A DNA stretch of 64,000 bases, from contig BIFV01000005.1 of NCBI GenBank assembly GCA_003990955.1, forward strand, positions 228,239-292,238, written 5' to 3'. The notes under the pieces were generated by a model, which saw only the letters and a list, made by a program, of their open reading frames with translations, did no database searches and was not told where the DNA came from. Shown one piece after another: positions 33,204 through 41,687 of the stretch. Origin of the DNA: Sporomusaceae bacterium FL31 (GTDB lineage: Bacteria > Bacillota > Negativicutes > DSM-1736 > Dendrosporobacteraceae). The position numbers were made by a program, and so were the translations under genes. Position 1 is the first letter of the stretch. Each line of letters opens with the position of its first letter.

Positions 33204-34082
33204 ATGAGCCAAGAAAGCATTTTGCTAACCCAGGGAGCGGGCTTCCCACCCCAGCAGCAAGCAAAGCAGCCTGGTGTGGAAAGCTTGATGAATCCACGGC
33301 CACTCTCCATCAAACCCGATTATCATGCCAGCAGCAAGCTGACAAATAAACTTGCGATCATAACCGGGGGTGATAGCGGCATTGGCCGGGCTGTTGCACT
33401 AGCCTTCGCCCGGGAAGGCGCCGATATTGTGATTGCCTATTACGATGAGCATGAAGACGCTGCTGAAACCAAGCAACAGATTGAACAAAGCGGTCAACGG
33501 TGTCTTACCTTGTCCGGCGATGTCGGGTCAGAAAACTTCTGTAAGGAAATTGTGGCTAAAACGATTAAAGAGTTCGGTCGAATTGATCTGTTAGTTAACA
33601 ACGCTGCCGTTCAGTATACGGCTAACAGCCTGTTGGACATAACAGCCGAGCAACTGGAAAAAACGTTTCGCACCAATATCTTTGCTTACTTTTATTTAAC
33701 AAAGGCTGCACTGCCGCATCTAAAATCCGGCAGCGCAATCATCAATACAACCTCAGTGACAGCCTATGAGGGGCATGACTTTCTCATCGACTATGCTGCC
33801 ACGAAGGGTGCCATCGTAACCTTCACGCGGTCTTTATCCCAATCATTAGTCTCTCAAGGTATCCGCGTGAACGGAGTCGCGCCAGGACCAATCTGGACAC
33901 CGCTGATCCCGGCTTCCTTCAACGAGCAGCATGTCGCTGAATTTGGAAAAAACACGCCCATGCAGCGTGCCGGTCAGCCAGCCGAAGTAGCACCATGTTA
34001 TGTGTTCTTAGCCAGTGACGATGCTTCGTATATGACAGGCCAGATCTTGCATGTCAATGGTGGAAAAATCATCAATGGTTAG
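33204..34082 (+). CDS. SDR-family oxidoreductase (YhdF/YghA-like)
   Basis: 292 residues. Classical short-chain dehydrogenase: TGGDSGIGRAVALAFAREGA (NAD(P)-binding glycine motif), LVNNAAVQY, catalytic Ser in INTTSVTAYEG and YAATKGAIVTFTRSL with the YxxxK pair. The N-terminal extension (PPQQQAKQPGVESLMNPRP) is typical of the YhdF/YghA stress-linked subgroup annotated as glucose or aldehyde dehydrogenases. AAGGAG precedes the ATG, and a possible promoter TTGAAA-17-TATTAA lies at 33143-33171. Substrate not determined. Confidence 0.9.
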   Translation: MSQESILLTQGAGFPPQQQAKQPGVESLMNPRPLSIKPDYHASSKLTNKLAIITGGDSGIGRAVALAFAREGADIVIAYYDEHEDAAETKQQIEQSGQRCLTLSGDVGSENFCKEIVAKTIKEFGRIDLLVNNAAVQYTANSLLDITAEQLEKTFRTNIFAYFYLTKAALPHLKSGSAIINTTSVTAYEGHDFLIDYAATKGAIVTFTRSLSQSLVSQGIRVNGVAPGPIWTPLIPASFNEQHVAEFGKNTPMQRAGQPAEVAPCYVFLASDDASYMTGQILHVNGGKIING

Positions 34083-34120
34083 ACTTTGCTGCTTCATGCT
34101 TGGCAGCTAAAATTGATCAC

Positions 34121-34166
34121 AAAAACAGCTTGCGTTTCCCTATGGAAACACAAGCTGTTTTTCTTT
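34121..34166 (+). terminator. terminator of the SDR gene
   Basis: AAAACAGCTTG and CAAGCTGTTTT, with an inner GTTTCC/GGAAAC continuation of the stem, then T-rich sequence. Confidence 0.85.
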
Positions 34167-34176
34167 TACCGCCGCT

Positions 34177-34803
34177 CTAGACTCGTAACACTTGATAAGC
34201 AGGCTTCGCATAGACTGTGGCTTGAAGATCCGCCATTAACTTTTGCGCAGTTGTCCTATAGGTTAGAACCTGTTGACTAAACTGTTCATACATGCCAGCA
34301 TCTCTGAGTAATGGCAAATTTAAAGCTGCCATAAGCAGCGCCCCGGTTAGCGCATTATGACAAGATAAAGCCCCCAGCATTAAATCGCCAATCACATGTT
34401 CGACTGCTCCATCTAGTAAAATCTTGCTCATTTCCATTCCGCTTAATGCACAGCTGGCGATTGCCAGCGGCACTTCAATGGCTTGTTGCACAGCCACATT
34501 CATTTGACTGATATTCTCATTAGCACAAGGCTGCGACAGAATAGGCAAAACCTTAGCCAATACCCGCGCATCATGATCAATTAATCCAAGGAGTTCCTGG
34601 TGTAACCGATTAAGTTTTGCTTGAGCTGCAATCAGGGCGTCGCCAGGGGTGCACGGATTGGCATGTTTAAGCGATATTTCAGCAGCCATTTCCAGTAAAC
34701 TGACCCCCATTAAGCCGGACAATGCAGCTGCACTGCCGCCTCCCGGCGGTGGCTCCTTAGCCATCTTTTCAAAAAATTCATTGATTGTTAATGATTTCAA
34801 CAT
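34177..34803 (-). CDS. cyclodeaminase/cyclohydrolase family protein (FchA-like)
   Basis: 208 residues, all-helical formiminotransferase-cyclodeaminase C-terminal domain. The N terminus INEFFEKMAKEPPPGGGSAA with the PPPGGGSAAA loop and the following helices are diagnostic. In one-carbon metabolism it converts formimino-tetrahydrofolate or methenyl-THF. No formiminotransferase or histidine-degradation genes are visible, so methenyl-THF cyclohydrolase activity is the more likely role. CGAGGTG precedes the ATG. It lies alone, convergent with the SDR gene. Confidence 0.88.
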   Translation of the reverse strand: MLKSLTINEFFEKMAKEPPPGGGSAAALSGLMGVSLLEMAAEISLKHANPCTPGDALIAAQAKLNRLHQELLGLIDHDARVLAKVLPILSQPCANENISQMNVAVQQAIEVPLAIASCALSGMEMSKILLDGAVEHVIGDLMLGALSCHNALTGALLMAALNLPLLRDAGMYEQFSQQVLTYRTTAQKLMADLQATVYAKPAYQVLRV

Positions 34804-34894
34804 ACGCGCACCTCGGAACTGATCTGATTTAATTCTGATTTAATTCTGATTTATATATTTTAACATTATAAACGCTTTATTGCATGAAACAAAT

Positions 34895-34920
34895 TCAGGT
34901 GGAGTCTAAACTCCACCTGA
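34895..34920 (-). terminator. terminator of the fakB-fakA operon
   Basis: TCAGGTGGAGT (34895-34905) pairs exactly with ACTCCACCTGA (34910-34920); the T-rich tail on the minus strand is short, so strength is uncertain. Confidence 0.6.
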
Positions 34921-34932
34921 TCATTTCATCCT

Positions 34933-36537
34933 CTACTCAATGCTGACAATAAAATGATAATGGGGCTGTCCGCCATGATACAGTTCAATCGTCCTGTCGG
35001 CTAGCCAACTTCCCAGATTGGTAACAAGACGATTGGCCTGGTCATGGGATAAATCCGCACCATAGTAGAATGTAACAATCTCATGGCCTGGCTCCAGCAT
35101 GGCTTGCAGTAAACTGGTGAGTGTTGTTTCAAGCGTTTCGGCAAATACAGTCACTTCATTATTGATGACCCCAATATAAGAGCCTGCGGTCACACTCAAA
35201 TCCCCAACCATACAATCTCGAACTGCAATCGTAATACTTGCAGCATGAACGGCTGATAGCCGGCTCTGCATAGCAGCTACATTCTCTTCGATGCTTTTAT
35301 CGGGCGAGAAGGCAACCAAGGCGGCTAATCCTTGTGGAATATTGACAGCAGGAACGACTTCGACCCGATCACCAACCAGTTTTTTAACTTGCGCTGCCGC
35401 CAATACAATATTGCTGTTATTCGGCAAAATAATATATCGGTCAGCAGCACCACTATGAATAGCAGTAATAAAGTCTTCCACTGCCGGATTCATACTTTGG
35501 CCGCCGGCAATAATAATTTCCGCCCCAAGCTGACGCATGATATCGGCAATCCCTTCACCTGCTGCCACACTAATGACGGCTACCCGGGACTTGCCTCTGA
35601 GATCTGACTCAAAGTGATTGAGATGCTGATCCGCCATATTATCAATCTTGATATTATGCAAGGTTCCCCAGGTTATCGCCGATTCTAACACTTCGCCAGG
35701 ATGATCGGTGTGAATATGTACCTTTAAGATATCCGTGCCTTCAGCCATCACCAGTGACTCACCCATGGTTGCCAATCTTCGCTGAGCTTCAGCTAGACTG
35801 ATATGATAATTCTTGAGAATAAACTCGGTACAATAGGGTCTGGCAATTTCAAACTCTTCAACAGGAACTACGGAATGAAGGGTTCGGTCAACATCTGACT
35901 CAGGTCCGGAATACTCACCACCCAGTCCTTCCAGGCAGCCTCTTAAGAATACGGTCAGACCCTTGCCGCCAGCATCAACCACACCAGCTGCTTTTAATGT
36001 CGGTAATAAATCCGGTGTCCGTTCAAGTTCAATTTCACCTGCCGCAATGGCTTGATCTAATATATCGTAAAAAGGCAACTCTTCACGCACTGCGCGTCTG
36101 GTGCCTTTCGCAATGCCTTTAGCGACCGTTAAAATCGTACCTTCCACTGGTTTTGCTACAGCCCGGTATGCATAGAGCACCCCATATTGAAAGGCCTTAC
36201 CGACCTCAGCAGAATCGGCTTGATCTTTGCCTGACAGCCCTCTGGCAATGCCGCGAAAAATTTGGGCTAAAATGACGCCCGAGTTTCCCCGTGCTCCCAT
36301 GATTGCACTATCGGCTGCCCGTTTGCTTAGACTGCCGATTCCCCGTTCGGGTGCTTCAGCGACTGCCCGAGCTACCGCGCCTAAGGTTAACAGCATATTG
36401 GTGCCAGTATCACCATCTGGAACAGGAAATACATTGAGCTTATTAATGTTCTCATGCTCGAGCAGAAATTTATTATACGCCCCGGCTATCATGCGCCGTA
36501 AATCGCCGCCTGTAATTAATTCCTTGCTGCCAGCCAT
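34933..36537 (-). CDS. fakA: fatty acid kinase catalytic subunit FakA (DhaL-like)
   Basis: 534 residues. An N-terminal DhaL (Dak2) kinase domain has FPVPDGDTGTNMLLTLG with the Mg-binding Asp residues, and MGARGNSGVILAQIFRG and VDAGGKGL later. The C-terminal FakA-type domain covers about 300-534. With a FakB partner it phosphorylates exogenous fatty acids for phospholipid synthesis. I start at MAGSKELITGGDLRR, 12 bases after AGGGGTGAAG; a longer frame would overlap the fakB coding region. Second gene of the operon, 14 bases after fakB. Confidence 0.92.
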   Translation of the reverse strand: MAGSKELITGGDLRRMIAGAYNKFLLEHENINKLNVFPVPDGDTGTNMLLTLGAVARAVAEAPERGIGSLSKRAADSAIMGARGNSGVILAQIFRGIARGLSGKDQADSAEVGKAFQYGVLYAYRAVAKPVEGTILTVAKGIAKGTRRAVREELPFYDILDQAIAAGEIELERTPDLLPTLKAAGVVDAGGKGLTVFLRGCLEGLGGEYSGPESDVDRTLHSVVPVEEFEIARPYCTEFILKNYHISLAEAQRRLATMGESLVMAEGTDILKVHIHTDHPGEVLESAITWGTLHNIKIDNMADQHLNHFESDLRGKSRVAVISVAAGEGIADIMRQLGAEIIIAGGQSMNPAVEDFITAIHSGAADRYIILPNNSNIVLAAAQVKKLVGDRVEVVPAVNIPQGLAALVAFSPDKSIEENVAAMQSRLSAVHAASITIAVRDCMVGDLSVTAGSYIGVINNEVTVFAETLETTLTSLLQAMLEPGHEIVTFYYGADLSHDQANRLVTNLGSWLADRTIELYHGGQPHYHFIVSIE

Positions 36538-36551
36538 AACTTCACCCCTGA

Positions 36552-37391
36552 TCATAGTTCTTCCTGAAAAACTAAGCCGATAATCCCCGGCCCCAGATGC
36601 GCACACAATACCGCACCGATGGTTGTTATTGAAATACTGGTATAAGTATATAATTCCCGGATTTGGCAACTTAATGCTTCGGCTTCTATGACGGAATCAT
36701 GGTGAACAATTCCGACCCGAGCCAGCTTAGGATACCGCCTAAGTTCATCCAGCATCCTGGTAATTGCCTTTGGTCTGGTTCGCACTTTATCCAGCACCGT
36801 CACTTTCCCATCTACCAAATATAACACCGGCTTAATTTGCAAAATAGTGCCAAAAAGCGCTGCCGCCCCGCCAATGCGCCCGCCCTTATGCAAATAGTCA
36901 AGGTTACCTGGTACAAACATGGTATGGGTTGCCTGAATCATAGCCTGGAGATGCTGAACAATCTGCTCCATACGCTGCCCGGCTTTCACCAGTTGCAGTG
37001 CCGCCTCAGCCAAATGGACAATACCACTCGCAGTTGTCCCCGAATCAATAATTTGGATGTTAGATTTGCCAATCATTCGGGCTGCAAGCCGCGCCCCCTG
37101 GGCTGTACCACTTAATGCTCCAGCTAAAGTAATGACAATAATCTCTTTATTGGCTTTCACTAAAGGTTCAAACACAGTTAGGAAATCACCTATTGCCGGT
37201 TGAGAAGTCGTCGGATGCCCGCCTTCTCGGGCAACAAGCCGAAACATCTCTTCTGGCGGCAACTTTGTTTCGAGCCACTCTTGCTTGCCTAGAATGACTT
37301 TTAGAGACACCACGTGCAAATTGGGATATTGAGCCAAAGTCTCGGCCGCTATGTTTGCCGTACTGTCAATAACAACATGAATATCAGCCAT
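36552..37391 (-). CDS. fakB: DegV-family fatty-acid-binding protein FakB
   Basis: 279 residues. DegV fold: DIHVVIDSTANIAAETLAQ at the start, the TSQPAIGDF motif that contacts the fatty-acid carboxylate, IVITLAGALSGT and GNLDYLHKGGRIGG. FakB presents the fatty acid to FakA. GGAGG precedes ATG 37391. First gene of a tight operon with fakA, which supports the assignment over generic DegV. The preferred chain type (saturated or unsaturated) cannot be read here. Confidence 0.9.
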   Translation of the reverse strand: MADIHVVIDSTANIAAETLAQYPNLHVVSLKVILGKQEWLETKLPPEEMFRLVAREGGHPTTSQPAIGDFLTVFEPLVKANKEIIVITLAGALSGTAQGARLAARMIGKSNIQIIDSGTTASGIVHLAEAALQLVKAGQRMEQIVQHLQAMIQATHTMFVPGNLDYLHKGGRIGGAAALFGTILQIKPVLYLVDGKVTVLDKVRTRPKAITRMLDELRRYPKLARVGIVHHDSVIEAEALSCQIRELYTYTSISITTIGAVLCAHLGPGIIGLVFQEEL

Positions 37392-37766
37392 AGCATGCCT
37401 CCATTCCACTTTTTCTTCAGTTTACCATATTCAACCAGCCCAAGTATAGTTGAGATAAATACCTCAGCGTAAAAATATTCCTTTAATTAGGCAATCATCG
37501 CCAATTAATTACTATTGCCGTTACCTTGTGCAAGTTTAGTTAATCTTATGCCTTTTTCCTGTCAAACTTGACTGAATACGTTTGGCAAGTCCTTTTCGGA
37601 ATAAACTTCGCTCAAAGAGAGCGGCATAAAGGAAATTAGCAGAAAATGGCGAAATAAACACTATTTAAGACTTGCAATAATCACTTCTGTTTAAAACAAT
37701 TAAGAATCGTTTCAGATATTTTTCAGATAAGAAAAGTCCGACTTTAAGACAATAAAAGGAGTGCCC
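37392..37766. other. divergent promoter region between fakB and the FtsA-like gene
   Basis: No gene. AT-rich. Minus-strand promoter candidates for fakB include TTGACA about 17 bases from TAACTA (near 37560-37535) and TATACT near 37446. A small CGCTC/GAGCG hairpin is near 37612. AAAAGGAG lies before the FtsA-like start. None is strong enough to fix. Confidence 0.4.
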
Positions 37767-39896
37767 ATGGAAAAGAAATTATTGTTTGCGTTAGATATTG
37801 GTACTCGTAGTGTAGTAGGTCTTGTAGGTGAGCAAAATGGCAATACCATTCGCTTGCTCGCAGCAGAACGCCAAGAACATCATACTCGCGCCATGCTTGA
37901 CGGACAAATCCATGATGTACCGGAAGTTGCCAGTGTTTTAGCAAAAATTAAAACTACATTGGAACAGACGACTGGTAAATTACAGAAAGTTGCCGTTGCG
38001 GCTGCCGGACGTGCGCTCTGTACAATAAAATCTGCCGCTGAAATTGAAGTTTGCGGATTACTGACTGCTGAAGATGAGCGGGCATTAGAACTTGCAGCCA
38101 TTCAGACTGCGCAGCATCAATTGGCAACCTCAAATGCAGTGGCTGATCCGACTCAATATTACTGTGTTGGCTACAGCATCGTAAAATTCTCTCTTGATGG
38201 AACTTTGATGAAAACATTAATTGGGCAAAAAGGCAAACAAGCTTGTATTGAAGTCATTGCTACGTTTTTACCACGCCAGGTTATTGATTCCATTCAATCG
38301 GCGTTACATAAGGCCGATCTCGAAATGGCAGCCTTAACCCTGGAGCCGATTGCGGCCATTAATGTCCTCATCCCGCCTACCATGCGCCATCTCAATCTAG
38401 TGCTGGTTGATGTGGGAGCCGGTACTTCCGACGTAGCCGTTACCCGTGACGGTTCAGTTGTTGGCTATGGGATGGTGCCTTGCGCAGGTGATGAAATCAC
38501 CGAAGCCATTTCGCAAAAATATTTATTAGATTTTAATGTTGCTGAAAATGTCAAACGTCAGCTTGGCAACAGCAAGCAAAAAAAAGTGGGTTTTGGCGAT
38601 GTACTTGGGTGCAGCCACAAGGTTGCTACCAAAGAGATTATTACTGCGATTGGCTCTAATGTCGCTGAGCTGGCTCAGTCTATTGCCAGCCAAATCCTGA
38701 CCCTAAATCAGACCACTCCGCAAGCGGTATTATTGGTAGGCGGCGGCTCATTGACGCCCATGCTGCCGGAAGCCATTGCGCAAGCGCTCGATATTCCCGC
38801 ATCGCGGGTAGCTATCCGGACACCGGATATAACCGAAGGCCTGGAGGAAATCCCAGACTCCCTGCGCACCCCTGACTCAGTCACGCCGCTCGGCATACTT
38901 AAATTAGCGGCCAGCCGTACACTCAATTTTGTGAATGTCAGGCTGAATGATCAGCCTTTGCATTTATTTAATCTAGGGCATCTTACCGTAGCCGATGCAC
39001 TGCTGGCAGCAGGCATCGATATCCGCAGTCTGCACGGAAAGCCAGGCTTGGGTATCACATTAAAGATCAATGGCAAAACCAAATTTATTGCCGGTACTAT
39101 GGGCAAATCCGGCGTTATTGAGCTTAATGGCCAGAGTGCGACTTTTAGCGTTCCACTGTCCGAAGGGGATACCCTGATGGTAAAACGTGGAGCCAATGGC
39201 GAAAATCCAACGGTTACTCTCGCCGATGTTATCAAATTACCCCCGCCTTTTTCGGTCACCATCAACGGTACCGCTCATGAGATAAAACCCCAGATTTTAG
39301 TCAACGACAAGCCTGTAATCAGGGATGTGAAGCTAGCTGACCGCGATCAGATTACTTGCAGCCATACTGCCACTTTGCTTGAAATTTTGCAGTCTGCCGG
39401 TGTTAAGTCAACTCCTGTTAACTATACCTTTACCATCAATGGTTCAGAACGGAGTTATAGCATTAGCCCCATAGTTACTGTCAATGACCAAGTCGCGGCA
39501 ACCACCACAGCCATCGCTGCGAATGATCTCATTGAAGTCAAAGACTGCCCAGCCCCGACTCTGGCCGAGGTTCTTGGTCTTGAAAATCAGGAAGCCGATC
39601 ATGTCACTGTCCTGGTTAATAACAAGACCTGTGCTGTGCCTATGCGGCGGTATTCAATCACCTTGAATGGCCAGCATGCAGCACCAAGCGCTATCGCCCC
39701 CAACAACAGCAGCATTACTTTTTCGTGCCACGATCAACCCAGCCCAATGATTAGTGATGTATTATTGGCTGCCGAATTCAACCCCCGTGAAATACCAACA
39801 GCCAGTAAGGTTGAAATCTTACTCAATAATCGCCCTGCTGAATACACAGCCGTCGTTAAAAATGGTGATTCTTTGGATATTCTGATTACAAAGTAA
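37767..39896 (+). CDS. FtsA-like ATPase with repeat-rich C-terminal extension
   Basis: 709 residues. Residues about 1-360 are an actin-like FtsA/PilM ATPase: FALDIGTRSVVGLVG, the phosphate-2 loop LVDVGAGTSDVAVTRDG and the adenosine loop VLLVGGGSLTPMLPEA. The rest, about 350 residues, is a series of small beta-rich units of about 70-80 residues, several with patterns such as LNDQPL or VNDKPVI, VNDQVAA and LNNRPAE, followed by a (TV)ADALLAAGI, LLEILQSAGV or VLLAAEFNPREI segment; they resemble beta-grasp domains. FtsA itself is about 400 residues, so this is a fusion. No ftsZ is adjacent. Start has AAAGGAG. Confidence 0.75.
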   Translation: MEKKLLFALDIGTRSVVGLVGEQNGNTIRLLAAERQEHHTRAMLDGQIHDVPEVASVLAKIKTTLEQTTGKLQKVAVAAAGRALCTIKSAAEIEVCGLLTAEDERALELAAIQTAQHQLATSNAVADPTQYYCVGYSIVKFSLDGTLMKTLIGQKGKQACIEVIATFLPRQVIDSIQSALHKADLEMAALTLEPIAAINVLIPPTMRHLNLVLVDVGAGTSDVAVTRDGSVVGYGMVPCAGDEITEAISQKYLLDFNVAENVKRQLGNSKQKKVGFGDVLGCSHKVATKEIITAIGSNVAELAQSIASQILTLNQTTPQAVLLVGGGSLTPMLPEAIAQALDIPASRVAIRTPDITEGLEEIPDSLRTPDSVTPLGILKLAASRTLNFVNVRLNDQPLHLFNLGHLTVADALLAAGIDIRSLHGKPGLGITLKINGKTKFIAGTMGKSGVIELNGQSATFSVPLSEGDTLMVKRGANGENPTVTLADVIKLPPPFSVTINGTAHEIKPQILVNDKPVIRDVKLADRDQITCSHTATLLEILQSAGVKSTPVNYTFTINGSERSYSISPIVTVNDQVAATTTAIAANDLIEVKDCPAPTLAEVLGLENQEADHVTVLVNNKTCAVPMRRYSITLNGQHAAPSAIAPNNSSITFSCHDQPSPMISDVLLAAEFNPREIPTASKVEILLNNRPAEYTAVVKNGDSLDILITK

Positions 39897-39921
39897 CTCT
39901 CAACTTGCCCATAAAAAAGTA

Positions 39922-40003
39922 AATAACTCCTTGCCATTCTGGGTAGCTTATTAAATAGAAACTCATAGCAGCTTCTTACCCAATAATCTTAAAAGGAGTT
40001 ATT
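39922..40003 (+). promoter_or_regulatory. leader stem that can hide the ribosome site of the 54-aa ORF
   Basis: AATAACTCCTT (39922-39932) is the exact complement of AAGGAGTTATT (39993-40003), which is the Shine-Dalgarno region of the next ORF. An inner TGGGTA (39940-39945) pairs with TACCCA (39977-39982). No T run follows, so it is not a simple terminator; a translational control element is inferred. Confidence 0.55.
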
Positions 40004-40007
40004 GCAA

Positions 40008-40172
40008 ATGCCCACCTATAAAGTTTTTCTTGACGGTAAAGATACCGGTAGTTTAGTTACAGGCTCTAATTATGCGGATGCTTATTTTGATGTTGCCAGC
40101 TTATTACCACTTACTTATAGCAATGTCGTAGAATTAAAGGAACTTGATTCACCTGAAAATGTACTGCATTAA
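40008..40172 (+). CDS. 54-aa small protein of unknown function
   Basis: ATG 40008 has AAAAGGAG 9 bases upstream. The peptide begins MPTYKVFLDGKDTGSLVTG and continues NYADAYFDVASLLPLTYSNV, with an acidic end. It looks like a small alpha/beta or beta-hairpin domain, without membrane segments or Cys. It sits 111 bases after the FtsA-like gene and ahead of a strong terminator, so both may share a transcript. The ribosome site can be sequestered by the leader stem. I do not recognise a family. Confidence 0.6.
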   Translation: MPTYKVFLDGKDTGSLVTGSNYADAYFDVASLLPLTYSNVVELKELDSPENVLH

Positions 40173-40192
40173 GTATCTTCTATAAGACGCTG

Positions 40193-40221
40193 AGGCCATT
40201 CCACTCGGAATGGCCTTTTTA
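40193..40221 (+). terminator. terminator after the 54-aa ORF
   Basis: AGGCCATTCC (40193-40202) pairs with GGAATGGCCT (40207-40216), followed by TTTTATTTT. Confidence 0.88.
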
Positions 40222-40241
40222 TTTTAATATTTTATTTGTGG

Positions 40242-40257
40242 TGTGACACACATCACA
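40242..40257 (+). promoter_or_regulatory. Crp/Fnr-type operator upstream of hcp
   Basis: TGTGA-N6-TCACA (TGTGACACACATCACA) is a perfect Crp-family palindrome 67 bases upstream of the hcp start. The Crp/Fnr regulator downstream has the matching recognition helix. Confidence 0.8.
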
Positions 40258-40323
40258 GCGCTGGCGGATTTATTTCCCTATAATTAAAAATATATCCACT
40301 AGATTAAACAAGGAGGAAAAATA

Positions 40324-41622
40324 ATGAGCATGTTTTGCTACCAATGTGAACAAACTGCCGGCGGCACTGGCTGTACTAAAGTAGGGGTCTGCGGTAAAAA
40401 CGAAGATATTGCCAGCTTACAAGATACATTAATTTTCGGTTTAAAAGGGATCGCAGCCTATGCCCATCACGCACGTGAACTGGGAGAACGCGACGAGCAA
40501 GTTGATGCCTTTATGCATGATGCCTTGTTCTTTACACTAACCAATGTGAACTTTAATCTACAACGCCATATCGAGATGGCTTTAAAATGCGGTGAAATGA
40601 ATCTGAGAGTCATGGAGCTTTTAGATAATGCGCATATTTCCCGTTTCGGACAACCAGGTCCAGCTAAAGTCTTTACCGGTACTAAAAAAGGCTATGGAAT
40701 TTTGATTACCGGTCATGATTTCCTTGATCTTGAAGCCTTGCTTCAACAAACTGAGGGAACTGGTATTAATGTTTATACACATGGTGAAATGCTGCCAGCT
40801 CACGCTTACCCTAATCTAAAAAAATATCCACACTTAGTTGGTAACTACGGAACAGCTTGGCAAAATCAACGCAAAGAATTCGAAGAATTCCCTGGCGCTA
40901 TTGTTGTAACAACCAACTGTGTAATGCCGTTAACTGATAAAAATACCTATGGCGATCGAATCTTCACCCGCACTGTAACTGGCTTGGAAGGTTCACAACA
41001 TATTGCCGACCGCGATTTCTCTGCTGTTATTGCTAAAGCAAAAGCTTTACCATTACTGGCTGACAAAGAAGGCGACTATACCTTAACAACTGGGTTCCAT
41101 CACAATGCGATCTTGGGCATTGCCGACAAAATCGTGGATGCCGTAAAAGCAGGCAAAATCAAGCGCTTCTTCCTGATTGGCGGCTGTGATGGTGCAAAAC
41201 CTGGCCGTAATTACTACACCGAACTGGCTGAGAAACTGCCTAAAGATTGCATCATTCTCACCGTTGCTTGTGGTAAATATCGCTTCAATCACTTGGATCT
41301 TGGTGATATTGACGGCATCCCTCGCCTGATCGACCTAGGTCAATGTAACAATGCCTACTCTGGCGTTCAAGTTGCTTTGGCGCTTGCTAAAGTATTTGAA
41401 TGCGGCGTAAATGATCTGCCACTGAATCTTATTCTATCCTGGTATGAGCAAAAAGCGGTAGCCATTCTGTTGACACTGCTGCACCTGGGTATTAAAAATA
41501 TCCGTTTAGGCCCATCTGCACCTGCATTCGTGTCACCTGGAGTATTCAAGGTTCTTAATGAGACCTTTGGTTTACAGCCCATCACTACAGCGGATGAAGA
41601 TCTAAAAGCTATCCTTGGCTAA
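40324..41622 (+). CDS. hcp: hybrid-cluster protein (Hcp), short form
   Basis: 432 residues; the common form is about 550, so this is the shorter class with part of the N-terminal helical region missing. Cluster Cys at the N terminus are CxxC-x8-C-x5-C (FCYQCEQTAGGTGCTKVGVC). All ligands of the hybrid Fe-S-O cluster can be placed: His and Glu in YTHGEMLPAH, Cys in TTNCVMP, GGCDGAKPG, TVACGKYRF and DLGQCNNAY, and Glu/Lys in WYEQKAVA. Acts as NO or hydroxylamine reductase in nitrosative stress. AAGGAGG precedes the start. A Crp-type operator lies upstream, and the likely regulator is next door. Confidence 0.93.
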   Translation: MSMFCYQCEQTAGGTGCTKVGVCGKNEDIASLQDTLIFGLKGIAAYAHHARELGERDEQVDAFMHDALFFTLTNVNFNLQRHIEMALKCGEMNLRVMELLDNAHISRFGQPGPAKVFTGTKKGYGILITGHDFLDLEALLQQTEGTGINVYTHGEMLPAHAYPNLKKYPHLVGNYGTAWQNQRKEFEEFPGAIVVTTNCVMPLTDKNTYGDRIFTRTVTGLEGSQHIADRDFSAVIAKAKALPLLADKEGDYTLTTGFHHNAILGIADKIVDAVKAGKIKRFFLIGGCDGAKPGRNYYTELAEKLPKDCIILTVACGKYRFNHLDLGDIDGIPRLIDLGQCNNAYSGVQVALALAKVFECGVNDLPLNLILSWYEQKAVAILLTLLHLGIKNIRLGPSAPAFVSPGVFKVLNETFGLQPITTADEDLKAILG

Positions 41623-41644
41623 ATATTAAAACTCCCTCCCCTCA

Positions 41645-41676
41645 AAAAATCCCGGACGCATGCGTCCGGGATTTTT
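41645..41676. terminator. bidirectional terminator between hcp and its regulator
   Basis: AAAAATCCCGGACGCA is directly followed by its exact reverse complement TGCGTCCGGGATTTTT. Confidence 0.9.
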
Positions 41677-41687
41677 CCTTATTGCTA

